A DNA stretch of 64,000 nucleotides from Pseudalkalibacillus hwajinpoensis (GTDB lineage Bacteria > Bacillota > Bacilli > Bacillales > Guptibacillaceae). The notes beneath the pieces are model-generated. The model was not told where the DNA came from. It saw only the letters and a program-made list of their open reading frames with translations, and did not search any database. The stretch spans positions 248,001 to 312,000 of the forward strand of contig NZ_JADFCM010000008.1 of NCBI RefSeq assembly GCF_015234585.1, given 5' to 3'. This document shows positions 24,560 through 32,846 of this stretch, in pieces. The translations under genes were made by a program, and so were the position numbers. Each line of letters starts with the position of its first letter. Position 1 is the stretch's first letter.

Positions 24560-25376
24560 ACCGTTCAAAACGACAATGCTCTATATTCTTGCTTCGTTTG
24601 TTCTAATTGTGATGGTATCTCCTTATCTCTATATGGTGCTCGGTTCATTATCACCATGGGATCAGGTGGATCGAAGGATCATACCGACCGAATTCACTTT
24701 GAGATCGTATGAGTGGCTCTTCTTCGGTGGAGAAGGGGTACTCGCAAGACCGTGGCTCAGAGCCCTTTTTAACAGTCTCTTTGTAACGTTATCGTCAACG
24801 ATTTTAATGATGACAACTGCTATTTTGGTAGGTTACTCACTAGCAAAATTAAAATTTAAAGGCAATCGCTTAATTAATAATGTTATTTTATTTCAGATGT
24901 TCTATCCAGCTGTTATTTTGTTAATTCCCCTCTTTTTAATCATAAGGTACTTAGGTTTGTATGATACTTACTGGGCAATGATTCTGCCTAAAGCAGTGAA
25001 TTTGTGGGCGATATTCATGTATACGAATTTCTTTCGTAGCTTACCAGATGAACTACTTGAAGCGGCAAAAATTGACGGTGCAAGTCAGCTAAAAATCGTC
25101 TGGAAAGTCGTTCTACCAATGTCGAAGTCCATTACAACAATCATTTTCTTGTTCCTATTCATGGAAAGATGGGTTGAGTTATTATGGGACATGCTTGTGG
25201 TGAATAGCGAAAACATGCTGACGCTAAACGTCTTATTAGCTCAGATGTTCGGTCCTTATGGAGGCTATCCAGGACCTATGTATGCAGCATCTGTGTTATT
25301 AACACTTCCGATATTGATTTTATTTATTATCTTTAGTAAGAACTTTAAAGACGGTATGCAGTTTGTGTTGAAGTAA
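24546..25376 (+). CDS. Sugar ABC transporter permease, MalG type
   Basis: About 276 residues from ATG 24546, overlapping the preceding gene by 14 bases; an in-frame GTG at 24537 is the alternative. MalG-type permease with EAA loop LLEAAKIDGASQLKIVWKVV and PMSKSITTIIF. The operon ends here with a terminator and encodes no ATPase, so the transporter probably borrows a shared MsmX-like ATPase from elsewhere in the genome, as is usual for CUT1 systems of bacilli. Confidence 0.92.
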   Translation: MVGNKPFKTTMLYILASFVLIVMVSPYLYMVLGSLSPWDQVDRRIIPTEFTLRSYEWLFFGGEGVLARPWLRALFNSLFVTLSSTILMMTTAILVGYSLAKLKFKGNRLINNVILFQMFYPAVILLIPLFLIIRYLGLYDTYWAMILPKAVNLWAIFMYTNFFRSLPDELLEAAKIDGASQLKIVWKVVLPMSKSITTIIFLFLFMERWVELLWDMLVVNSENMLTLNVLLAQMFGPYGGYPGPMYAASVLLTLPILILFIIFSKNFKDGMQFVLK

Positions 25377-25377
25377 A

Positions 25378-25411
25378 AACTTAAGTCCCTGATTGGGGGC
25401 TTAAGTTTTTT
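25378..25411 (+). terminator. Terminator of the GH130/ABC operon
   Basis: AACTTAAGTCCC pairs with the GGGGCTTAAGTT arm (one G-U), followed by a T tract. Confidence 0.88.
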
Positions 25412-25608
25412 TAGATCGCATCTAATAAATACTTGAGGTGATTGCTCTAATTCATAAAATTATTATGGAATTAAAAACTAATTTCCCAAAACAAGTTTTA
25501 TCGTTTCTTTTTCGAGGAACTGAAAAAGTGGACTGTTCGTATCACCAATTTGGTGAAGCAGCTGCCTCATTAGCTGAGGAATCATAAAAAACCAAAGAGG
25601 TGAAAGAA

Positions 25609-27036
25609 ATGAATCCGGAACAAATTGGATTCGCGTTGTTGTATATCGGTGTTTTTCTTCTAATAGGGAAGATCATTCGTTTGAAAGTAAAGGTCTTACA
25701 GAACTTATTTCTACCTTCCTCCATTATCGGTGGATTTGTCGCATTGCTTCTCGGGCCACAAGTGCTAGGGAAAATTATGCTGAACTTCGTTTCTGAAGAT
25801 CATTTTCTCGCAAATGGAATTATGACAGGAACCATTATAGAAGTATGGTCAGCATTACCAGGTTTAATGATTAATGTTGTCTTTGCATCACTATTTCTTG
25901 GAGCAACAATGCCAAAGCTCCGCGATATTTGGACATTCGGTGGTCCACAGCTAGCATTCGGTTGGGCGATTGGCTGGGGGCAATATGTGATCGGTTTACT
26001 TGTCGCCATTCTAATCTTAACCCCATTCTTCGATATACCGGCAATGGCTGGGGCGCTGATTGAAGTAGCGTTCGAAGGTGGTCACGGTACGGCTGCAGGT
26101 ATGGCAAGTACATTTGAAGAGCTCGGATTTGAGGAAGCATTTGACCTCGCTATCGGTCTAGCGACGGTAGGTGTGCTTTCAGGTGTTATCTTCGGTATTA
26201 TACTGATTAACTGGGCCGTTCGAAGAGGTAAAACAAAAGTAATCAAAGACGTGAATGGCTTCTCTGATCTTCGTAAGCAGGGCATTATGGAATATCAAAA
26301 TCGTGAACCAGCGGGTAAAATGACGACTCGTCCTGAATCAATTGAACCTCTATCGTTTCACTTATCGATTGTGATGCTTGCGATTCTGATCGGTTGGTTA
26401 ATTCTTCAGGGGTTAATTGGTCTAGAAAGTATTACGATTACAAACTGGACAGGCTCAAGCTTCATGAAGTATATTCCGCTATTCCCGATCGCGATGTTCG
26501 GTGGTATTATTCTTCAAGTCTTTTTCAATAAGAAAGATAAATATAATCTTGTCGATCGCCGTATGATTAATCGTATTCAAGGTCTTGCGCTTGATGTGTT
26601 AATCATCACAGCCATCGCAACAGTTTCCCTTGATGTCATCGGAGAGTATCTCGTGCCATTCTTAATTTTGGCTGTAGCAGGAATTGCCTGGAACTTATTT
26701 GGCTTCCTTACACTTGCTCCAAAAATCATTCCAGACTACTGGTTTGAACGAGGGATCGGTGATTTTGGTCAATCAATGGGTGTTACAGCAACAGGATTGC
26801 TACTGATGCGAATTGTTGACCCTGATAATGAATCTCCAGCATTTGAAGCATTTGGTTACAAGCAACTCGTCTATGAGCCGTTCCTTGGCGGTGGACTAGT
26901 AACGGCGCTATCTGTACCATTCATCGTTCAATTTGGTGCGGTAGCTGGCCTGATTTTCTCGATCATTATGGTGATCGTAGGAATCGTTTCAGGTATTTTC
27001 TATTTTGGTAAAGGAAAGCATATTAAGAATAAATAA
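25609..27036 (+). CDS. GltS-type sodium/glutamate symporter
   Basis: 475 residues from ATG 25609, after AGAGGTGA; the in-frame GTG at 25600 lies inside the SD. ESS/GltS-family membrane protein of two inverted halves: LFLPSSIIGGFVALLLGP, the signature FEGGHGTAAGMASTF near residue 155, and GIGDFGQSMGVTATGLLLMRI in the second half, each with the re-entrant loop glycines. Probably imports glutamate or a similar dicarboxylate with Na+. Longer than E. coli GltS (401 aa) by an internal hydrophilic loop around 200-250. Single-gene unit. Confidence 0.82.
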   Translation: MNPEQIGFALLYIGVFLLIGKIIRLKVKVLQNLFLPSSIIGGFVALLLGPQVLGKIMLNFVSEDHFLANGIMTGTIIEVWSALPGLMINVVFASLFLGATMPKLRDIWTFGGPQLAFGWAIGWGQYVIGLLVAILILTPFFDIPAMAGALIEVAFEGGHGTAAGMASTFEELGFEEAFDLAIGLATVGVLSGVIFGIILINWAVRRGKTKVIKDVNGFSDLRKQGIMEYQNREPAGKMTTRPESIEPLSFHLSIVMLAILIGWLILQGLIGLESITITNWTGSSFMKYIPLFPIAMFGGIILQVFFNKKDKYNLVDRRMINRIQGLALDVLIITAIATVSLDVIGEYLVPFLILAVAGIAWNLFGFLTLAPKIIPDYWFERGIGDFGQSMGVTATGLLLMRIVDPDNESPAFEAFGYKQLVYEPFLGGGLVTALSVPFIVQFGAVAGLIFSIIMVIVGIVSGIFYFGKGKHIKNK

Positions 27037-27049
27037 AAGCGCTGTTGAG

Positions 27050-27085
27050 AAAGACCATCTCTGTTCGAAGGAGATGGTCTTTAGT
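27050..27085 (+). terminator. Terminator after the GltS-type gene
   Basis: 12-bp perfect stem AAAGACCATCTC with GAGATGGTCTTT, nine-base loop. The T run is short. Confidence 0.75.
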
Positions 27086-27144
27086 TTGTGTAAAAATGAA
27101 AAAACGAATAAAATGATAGAAAATCGGTTAGGGAGGTGGAGAAT

Positions 27145-27876
27145 ATGGAGGAGTTAACGCAGGCCGTTTGTGAAAAACGCATTTATACGGAGGAAGCCAA
27201 TACACATGAGCATATGTATGGTCAATTTTTATTTCCGTTAAAAGGGTTGCTATCAATGGAAACAGATAACGGTATGTTAGAGCTTGATAGGAACCATGCA
27301 TTCTATTTAGCCCCATCTCGTCGTCATACTTTTTCCTCCTCTTCCTGCAACGAATGTCTTACATTGGATATCCCGAGTCATTATTTCTCTGGTTCCCTCA
27401 CAAGCTTAGAGGAACAGTATATTGATTTAAATGAACAATGGAAATCAATCCGATATTTGCTTTTAGAAGAGGCGTATCAAGATCGTTCTTCAGTGGCTTT
27501 AACTCAATTAGTACGATTCATTGGCACAAAGCTAAAGAAGAAACGGTATGCTTCTGTTCAATACATTCATGATCACTATGCTTCAAAAGTGGACCTAGAA
27601 CTCTTAGCGAAAATCGAGCATTATCATCCATCGTACTATTCAGCCTGGTTTAAGAAGGTAACAGGTAAAAAAGTAAGCACTTATATCCATCATGTTCGCT
27701 TAGAAGAATCCAAACGCTTATTGCTGGAAACGAGCTGTTCGATTACCAACATTAGCCAAGAGGTCGGTTATGAATACCCTTCCTCCTTTACCCGTTTATT
27801 CGTGCAATATACGGGATGCTCTCCTCAGCACTATCGAAAGATCATGAAATTGGATAAAAAGGAGCTTCATTCTTGA
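27145..27876 (+). CDS. AraC-family transcriptional regulator
   Basis: About 243 residues from ATG 27145, eight bases after GGGAGG. N-terminal cupin-like sensor (TEEANTHEHMYGQFLFPLKG), C-terminal double HTH (about 140-240): YIHDHYASKVDLELLAK, then the signature ITNISQEVGYEYPSSFTRLFVQYTGCSPQHYRK (shown in the last 60 residues). It precedes an EamA transporter gene by 65 bases in the same direction and may control it. Effector unknown. Confidence 0.88.
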   Translation: MEELTQAVCEKRIYTEEANTHEHMYGQFLFPLKGLLSMETDNGMLELDRNHAFYLAPSRRHTFSSSSCNECLTLDIPSHYFSGSLTSLEEQYIDLNEQWKSIRYLLLEEAYQDRSSVALTQLVRFIGTKLKKKRYASVQYIHDHYASKVDLELLAKIEHYHPSYYSAWFKKVTGKKVSTYIHHVRLEESKRLLLETSCSITNISQEVGYEYPSSFTRLFVQYTGCSPQHYRKIMKLDKKELHS

Positions 27877-27941
27877 TAAGCATCTCTGAGAAATCTCCCT
27901 TATGATAAACATATGGACTTCAGATTCAGAGGGGGAAGAGG

Positions 27942-28823
27942 ATGCAACATAGAAAATCTGTCGTATTGATTATTGTAGGTGCTATGTTATGGGGAACAAC
28001 TGGTACGGCGCAATCTTTTGCGCCGCTTGCAAGTCCGATTGCGATTGGAGCGATTCGTCTTGCATTTGGCGGATTAACCCTATTAGTGCTTTTATTCGTT
28101 CAAAGAAAACTGTTGATAAGCAGTAAATCGATTCCGTACATTATCGCCGCATCTATCGCTATGGCCGCTTACCAACCACTTTTTTTCTCGGCTGTTTTAC
28201 AGACAGGTGTGGCGATTGGAACAGTGGTAGCGATTGGGAGTGCGCCGGTTTTCTCAGGGATACTAGAATGGCTCATACAAAGGCAAATTCCGGGGAAAAA
28301 GTGGTGGCTCTCCACCGCCCTTTCTATTCTCGGCTGTGCTTTATTAGTCTCCAATGGAGATAGTATACGTGTAGATCTCATTGGGATCGTTATGGCGCTT
28401 GGTGCTGGACTATCTTTTGCTGTTTATACATTAATTAGTAAAAGGTTGGTTAGAACGTATTTACCTGATACTATTGTTGCAGTTGTTTTTACACTAAGCG
28501 CTCTCATGCTGTCGCCACTTCTCTTTTTCTATGATCTGTCGTGGCTTCTAGAGATAAACGGTCTATTAGTTGCCCTCCATTTGGGTATCTTAGCGACCGG
28601 GTTAGCTTATCTATTGTATGCAAGAGGATTAGTAGGAGTATCGTCTGCTACAGCTGTAACGCTCTCATTAACAGAGCCCTTAACCGCCTCACTACTCGGC
28701 GTTTTAATTGTAGGAGAGGTACTTTCCCTTATGTCTTGGATCGGAATCGGGTTACTATTTAGTGGGTTAACGATCTTATCGCTTCCTTCGAAAAAGCGGC
28801 ATCGGGGCTCTCTATCTCTATGA
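27942..28823 (+). CDS. EamA/DMT-family transporter
   Basis: 293 residues with ten hydrophobic helices in two EamA repeats: LIIVGAMLWGTTGTAQSF opens the first and GIVMALGAGLSFAVYTLISK the second. SD GGGGGAAGAGG before ATG. Drug/metabolite-superfamily exporter, possibly of amino acids or small metabolites. Close linkage with the AraC gene upstream suggests an inducible exporter. Confidence 0.88.
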   Translation: MQHRKSVVLIIVGAMLWGTTGTAQSFAPLASPIAIGAIRLAFGGLTLLVLLFVQRKLLISSKSIPYIIAASIAMAAYQPLFFSAVLQTGVAIGTVVAIGSAPVFSGILEWLIQRQIPGKKWWLSTALSILGCALLVSNGDSIRVDLIGIVMALGAGLSFAVYTLISKRLVRTYLPDTIVAVVFTLSALMLSPLLFFYDLSWLLEINGLLVALHLGILATGLAYLLYARGLVGVSSATAVTLSLTEPLTASLLGVLIVGEVLSLMSWIGIGLLFSGLTILSLPSKKRHRGSLSL

Positions 28824-28916
28824 GAGCGAATATAAATTTCCATTCATTTTCTCGGTGTAAAACCTTACTATTGAAAGAGCTTTAGAAAAGAAAGTTGATG
28901 TTGAAAAAAATCCAAC

Positions 28917-28950
28917 TTGAGAGTCTCAAAAATGAGAGGCTCTTTTTTTG
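28917..28950 (+). terminator. Terminator after the EamA gene
   Basis: 9-bp imperfect stem (GAGAGTCTC with GAGAGGCTC, two internal mismatches) followed by seven T residues. Confidence 0.7.
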
Positions 28951-28970
28951 TGAATAATTTCTTGATCAAT

Positions 28971-28999
28971 TAGAAATTTATACCTATTCCCTGTATAAT
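28971..28999 (+). promoter_or_regulatory. Promoter of the eutB-regulator transcript
   Basis: TAGAAA (28971-28976), 17-bp spacer, consensus TATAAT (28994-28999). The weak -35 suggests activation. Confidence 0.55.
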
Positions 29000-29062
29000 T
29001 AACAGAATATATCGAATTCTCAACATGTCATTTAAACTCTCACAAAGGAGGCATCAATCCAT

Positions 29063-30088
29063 ATGGCCACTTCCCATAATCGCCTTCAACCAAAAACCAT
29101 AACCCCGCCTTCGCTCCAAGATATTTGGATCGCCAAGAAGCGCATTGCATCATTTATTAAAACAACTCCTCTTGTTCAATCAGAAAGACTTTCAAGTGTA
29201 AGTGATACAGCGGCTTATCTTAAATTAGAAAACCTTCAGGAAACAGGTTCGTTTAAATTACGAGGAGCAGCCAATAAGATTCTGAGTTTGTCAGAGGAAG
29301 AACGGAAGAAAGGTGTTACGACGTTCTCTACCGGTAATCACGGATTAGCGGTTGCTTATGTAGCAAGGCAGCTTGGAGTGAAAGCACATATTTGCATCTC
29401 GAATCGCGTTCCTATAAATAAAGTAAAGAAGCTTAGTGAGATGGGAGCGGAAGTTAGGCAGGCTGGTCAAAATCAAGATGATGCTGAGGCGTTTAGCTAT
29501 GAACTGCGTGACCGGGAAGGGATGACGGTCATTAAACCATTCGATGATCCTGAAGTCATCGCCGGGCAGGGAACGATTGCACTTGAACTACTTGAAGCGC
29601 TTCCGAACCTCGATACGTGTGTAATCCCTTTGTCAGGAGGAGGCCTTCTATCAGGAATTGCACTCGGATTGAAAGCGACTAATCCGAACATTCAGGTGAT
29701 CGGGGTTTCAATGAAGCGTGCAGCTGTGATGTACGAAAGCATTCGCGCGAATCGTCCAGTTATTATGCCTGAAGAAACAACGCTAGCCGATAGTTTACTA
29801 GGCGGGATAGGAGCGGATAATCGATACACGTTCATGATGGTGAGGAATTATGTGGATGATATCGTGTTGCTTTCAGAAGAAGAGATTGCGCGTGGCATGT
29901 CCTTTTTATTCCGACACCATCAGATTGGAGTTGAAGGAGCTGCAGCAACAGCTGTTTCAGTCCTTTTACATAAAAAAACGAGAAAGATAGGGTTGAGAAC
30001 AGCGGCGCTTGTAAGCGGGAGTAATGTGGATGTTGACCGTTTGCTTGAGATCATTTCCACACATAAGGGTGATGAAATTGGCTGTTAA
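29063..30088 (+). CDS. eutB: EutB-like PLP-dependent dehydratase (hydroxyectoine utilisation)
   Basis: 341 residues after AAAGGAGG. Fold type II PLP enzyme of the threonine/serine dehydratase family: the Schiff-base Lys is in GSFKLRGAANK (about residue 72), substrate loop STGNHGLAV, and phosphate-binding glycines SGGGLLSGIALG. There is no C-terminal ACT domain, so it is not biosynthetic IlvA. In proteobacterial hydroxyectoine catabolism EutB with EutC is proposed to remove the hydroxyl group. The presence of EutC and DoeA 3-5 kb downstream supports this rather than a catabolic threonine dehydratase. The regulator gene overlaps its end. Confidence 0.8.
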   Translation: MATSHNRLQPKTITPPSLQDIWIAKKRIASFIKTTPLVQSERLSSVSDTAAYLKLENLQETGSFKLRGAANKILSLSEEERKKGVTTFSTGNHGLAVAYVARQLGVKAHICISNRVPINKVKKLSEMGAEVRQAGQNQDDAEAFSYELRDREGMTVIKPFDDPEVIAGQGTIALELLEALPNLDTCVIPLSGGGLLSGIALGLKATNPNIQVIGVSMKRAAVMYESIRANRPVIMPEETTLADSLLGGIGADNRYTFMMVRNYVDDIVLLSEEEIARGMSFLFRHHQIGVEGAAATAVSVLLHKKTRKIGLRTAALVSGSNVDVDRLLEIISTHKGDEIGC

Positions 30089-31763
30089 TCTTAGTGAAAT
30101 TACATCGTTAGCAATGCTTGCGGATGCAAGAGTCCTTTCTGGCAAGGCTCATCTTGAACAGAAACAAGTCGAGTGGGTCTCAGTGATTGAGACACCTGTT
30201 GAAAATTTTGTGCGTCAGCATGAGTTTGTTCTTTCCACTGGCGTGGGACTTGGCAACGATTCAGATGCTTTGCTTCGTTTTGTCCAGGATGTTTATGAAT
30301 CAGGCGCGTCAGCCCTTGCCCTTGCAACAGGTCGACATTTATACGATATTCCAAAGCGAGTGATTTCCTTCGCAGAACAGAGGGATTTTGTCCTTATTGA
30401 AATGACCTGGGAAATTCGGTTTTCCGATGTTATTCATTCTTGTATGGAGAAAATTAATCACTATCAGCAGGAAGAGCTGAAGCGATCAGAAGAGGTACAG
30501 CAACGTCTCTTAGAAATGGTTCTTCAAGGCGGAAGCTGCTCAGATATAGCTCGTTATGTTCATAAACATCTTGGTTCTCCTGTCCTGATCACTGACCTTT
30601 TAGGAAGAGTGAAAGGCAAAGCAGGGTGTACCACTGAACATGTTACTCATTGGCAACGCCACTGTGAGTGTCATGTGACCGTTGTTCATGATGGAAATCT
30701 TCATCCTCTTCATAAAAAAATGGAGAAAATCGTCATTGGCGATACTCCTGGGCTGTTGATGAGAATTCAGTCTGCAGGTAAGGAACAGGGTCAAATGGTG
30801 ATATTTTCCGTCAATCATCCGAACAATTTGGATACGAATCTTCTTGAGCATGCCACGACTGCTGCAGCCCTTTCTTTTCTAAAAGATAGCGCGATCGAAG
30901 AGACAGAAATGCGATTAAAGGATGATTTTATTCTTAGTTTAGCAAATGGAGAATTTGTATCAAAAGAGCGTCTTCTTTCGAGAGGGAAGCTTCTCGGATA
31001 TAACCTCACGCTCCCTTATGTTTGTGTTGTAGGAGAGCTGGATAATCTGGAGGAGCTGTTCAGAAAGAATAAAGAAGGATTTGCTTCGTATCAACACTGG
31101 TTTGAAAGCATGATCTATTATGTGAGCGAGGAAATTCTTGTTGCTGGAGAAACGATTCAGAAGAGAATTCTTACCACCGTTCAAGAATCGAAGCTACTTA
31201 TCTTTCTAGAAACGACTCCTGGAACGAATGAACTTGTGAATCAATACCTCGACTTATTGGAGAGGAGGTTGAGTCGATTGCTTCCTGGAGTCTTGCTGAC
31301 GTGGGGGATCGGGCAGCATGGTGATGGCGTAATTGTTTTCGAAGAGAGCTACAGTAAAGCATGCGTAGCACTAGAGCTTGGAAGAAAACAAAAAGGCGCG
31401 GGTAGTCGAATTGATTATGAAGATACGAAAATCAATCGGTTGTTGCAACGTCTCTCGTACGATAAGGATGTGCAGGAGGTTACGATGTCAACGATCACCC
31501 CGCTCGTTGATTACGATGAGAAGCGGAAGATGGATCTTATCGGTACGTTCACTGCCTATCATTTAAATAATGGGAACGTAAGTCAAACCGCTCGAAAGCT
31601 CAATCTTCATAGGCAGTCTCTTCTGTATCGACTACGAAAAATTGAATCGTTGACAAGGCTATCTTTAATGAATCCTGATGACGTGTTTTTACTTGATTTA
31701 AGCATCAAAATTTGGTCGGTTGGGTTAAGAGATTCCGACGTTTTAAAGGAGGGACGCTTTTGA
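30078..31763 (+). CDS. PucR-family transcriptional regulator of the ectoine cluster
   Basis: About 561 residues from TTG 30078, six bases after AAGGGTG and overlapping the end of eutB; ATG 30072 is the alternative. PucR architecture: N-terminal purine-catabolism-like sensor domain (about 1-130), a central GGDEF-like (CdaR) region, and a C-terminal PucR HTH (LIGTFTAYHLNNGNVSQTA, LNLHRQSLLYRLRKIE). PucR proteins usually activate catabolic genes in response to nitrogenous substrates. Known ectoine clusters of proteobacteria use EnuR/DoeX-type regulators instead, so the role here is inferred from position. Confidence 0.85.
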   Translation: MAVNLSEITSLAMLADARVLSGKAHLEQKQVEWVSVIETPVENFVRQHEFVLSTGVGLGNDSDALLRFVQDVYESGASALALATGRHLYDIPKRVISFAEQRDFVLIEMTWEIRFSDVIHSCMEKINHYQQEELKRSEEVQQRLLEMVLQGGSCSDIARYVHKHLGSPVLITDLLGRVKGKAGCTTEHVTHWQRHCECHVTVVHDGNLHPLHKKMEKIVIGDTPGLLMRIQSAGKEQGQMVIFSVNHPNNLDTNLLEHATTAAALSFLKDSAIEETEMRLKDDFILSLANGEFVSKERLLSRGKLLGYNLTLPYVCVVGELDNLEELFRKNKEGFASYQHWFESMIYYVSEEILVAGETIQKRILTTVQESKLLIFLETTPGTNELVNQYLDLLERRLSRLLPGVLLTWGIGQHGDGVIVFEESYSKACVALELGRKQKGAGSRIDYEDTKINRLLQRLSYDKDVQEVTMSTITPLVDYDEKRKMDLIGTFTAYHLNNGNVSQTARKLNLHRQSLLYRLRKIESLTRLSLMNPDDVFLLDLSIKIWSVGLRDSDVLKEGRF

Positions 31764-32242
31764 CTTCCACCGAATTAAGTCATGATCACTTGAAGCTGAA
31801 TGAATTAAGCTATATCAAGATAAATGCGTTTCTGCTTCTAGCTATTATTCCGCTATCAATCATTGGCTACTTTCTAGCGGTATCGGACGAAACGTTGTTT
31901 TTTGTTTACGAGTGGTCCCTTGTTGTCCTACTTTCTTGTACTTTCCTATTGTCGATTGTTACTGCTTTCGTTTACAAGAGCTCATTAATATGGCTATCAC
32001 TCTCTTTTTTAGCTTTCATTTTTCAGTTTGCAGTGTTCTGTCTGTTTCTAGGCCCTTACACATTTTATCCGCTGTTCTTTGCTTACTATGCAGTGGCTAC
32101 TATTTCGATTATTGTTTCGATCATCACTTTTAAAAAAGGTCTACCTTATAGGTTTATTACGGTGATTTTCATGGTTGTAACGGTCATTATGACATTTTAT
32201 ATGATGCTATTGCACAGTCTATGGGGGGTGAACTGGATTTAG
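31760..32242 (+). CDS. Membrane protein translationally coupled to the PucR regulator
   Basis: About 160 residues from TTG 31760, whose TTGA overlaps the regulator's stop; AAAGGAGG is eight bases upstream. A hydrophilic N terminus of about 25 residues, then hydrophobic helices at about 25-45, 52-73, 77-98, 100-122 and 130-152. No domain recognised. The overlap and the conserved SD mean it is made together with the PucR protein, and it might sense, tether or modulate it. Function unknown. Confidence 0.7.
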   Translation: MTSTELSHDHLKLNELSYIKINAFLLLAIIPLSIIGYFLAVSDETLFFVYEWSLVVLLSCTFLLSIVTAFVYKSSLIWLSLSFLAFIFQFAVFCLFLGPYTFYPLFFAYYAVATISIIVSIITFKKGLPYRFITVIFMVVTVIMTFYMMLLHSLWGVNWI

Positions 32243-32288
32243 GAGCTGTCTTATTTGAACATACTTTAAACTTAATGGAGGCGAATGA

Positions 32289-32657
32289 GTGATGGCGACT
32301 GCCAAAGGCAAGTTACTTCAGGAGTTTAACGAAGCATTTATACGAGGGAATAAGGAAATTGTTTTAAATAGTGTGACTGAAGATATTAAGTGGAGTATGG
32401 TAGGCGAAGATGAAATTATTGGAAAAGATGAATTCGAGAAAGCGTTTCAGGAGATGCCTCGAGAAGGAAAGACTGAGTTGACCATTAAGACGATCATTAC
32501 GCATGGCATAACTGCAGCAGTTGAAGGAACAATTCATACAACGAATGACTTAGAAGAGAAGAAAGTCTATGATTTCTGTGAAACCTATCGATTTAATAAG
32601 TTCAAGGATGGAAGAATTAAAGAAATAACAACTTATATCATTGAAGTAAAATCGTAA
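32289..32657 (+). CDS. NTF2-like / SnoaL-type protein
   Basis: About 122 residues; GTG 32289 or the adjacent ATG 32292 starts it after GGAGG. Cone-shaped alpha+beta barrel pattern of the NTF2-like superfamily: KLLQEFNEAFIRGNKEIVLNSV, IKWSMVGEDEIIGKDEFEKAF, then three beta-strands with YRFNKFKDGRIKEITTYI at the end. Members serve as small hydrolases, isomerases or binding proteins. It is the last gene of the eutB-regulator unit, before a terminator. A role in ectoine metabolism is possible but unsupported by motif. Confidence 0.75.
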   Translation: MMATAKGKLLQEFNEAFIRGNKEIVLNSVTEDIKWSMVGEDEIIGKDEFEKAFQEMPREGKTELTIKTIITHGITAAVEGTIHTTNDLEEKKVYDFCETYRFNKFKDGRIKEITTYIIEVKS

Positions 32658-32666
32658 TGTTCAGAA

Positions 32667-32699
32667 GGTGGTACCCGGGCGGAGGTACTGCCTTTTTTG
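32667..32699 (+). terminator. Terminator of the eutB-regulator unit
   Basis: 9-bp stem GGTGGTACC with GGTACTGCC (two G-U), loop CGGGCGGA, six T residues. It splits the ectoine locus into two transcription units. Confidence 0.85.
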
Positions 32700-32723
32700 T
32701 TTACAAGAGAACTCTCATGATTA

Positions 32724-32796
32724 AAATTGTCTAAACCGAAAAGGTAAACTTCATACAATTTAGCGGATGTCTTAAAAACCTCCTGTTAGGTATGAT
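32724..32796 (+). promoter_or_regulatory. Candidate activator site and promoter of the doeA operon
   Basis: Inverted repeat AAATTGT (32724-32730) / ACAATTT (32755-32761) followed by a good -10 TATGAT (32791-32796) with no recognisable -35 at the right distance (TGTCTT). This arrangement suggests an activator-dependent promoter, perhaps the PucR protein's target. Confidence 0.45.
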
Positions 32797-32846
32797 GAAT
32801 GTAATTAATTAACTAAATATTCAGAAATAAAGCGGTGGGAGGGGGA

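Noticed and set aside
24546..25376. Missing ATPase as evidence of a degraded sugar transporter operon
   Set aside because: CUT1 importers in bacilli commonly share an MsmX-type ATPase encoded elsewhere, so absence here is normal.
29063..30088. Catabolic threonine dehydratase (TdcB) as identity of the first ectoine-locus gene
   Set aside because: The fold is shared, but the location beside EutC and DoeA and the lack of an ACT domain favour EutB. The alternative cannot be fully excluded.
32665..32692. T-box-like motif (AAGGTGGTACC followed by a terminator stem)
   Set aside because: It resembles the T-box sequence, but no stem I or specifier loop can lie upstream because that space is coding, and the gene downstream is not amino-acid related. 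It is an ordinary terminator of the NTF2-like gene.
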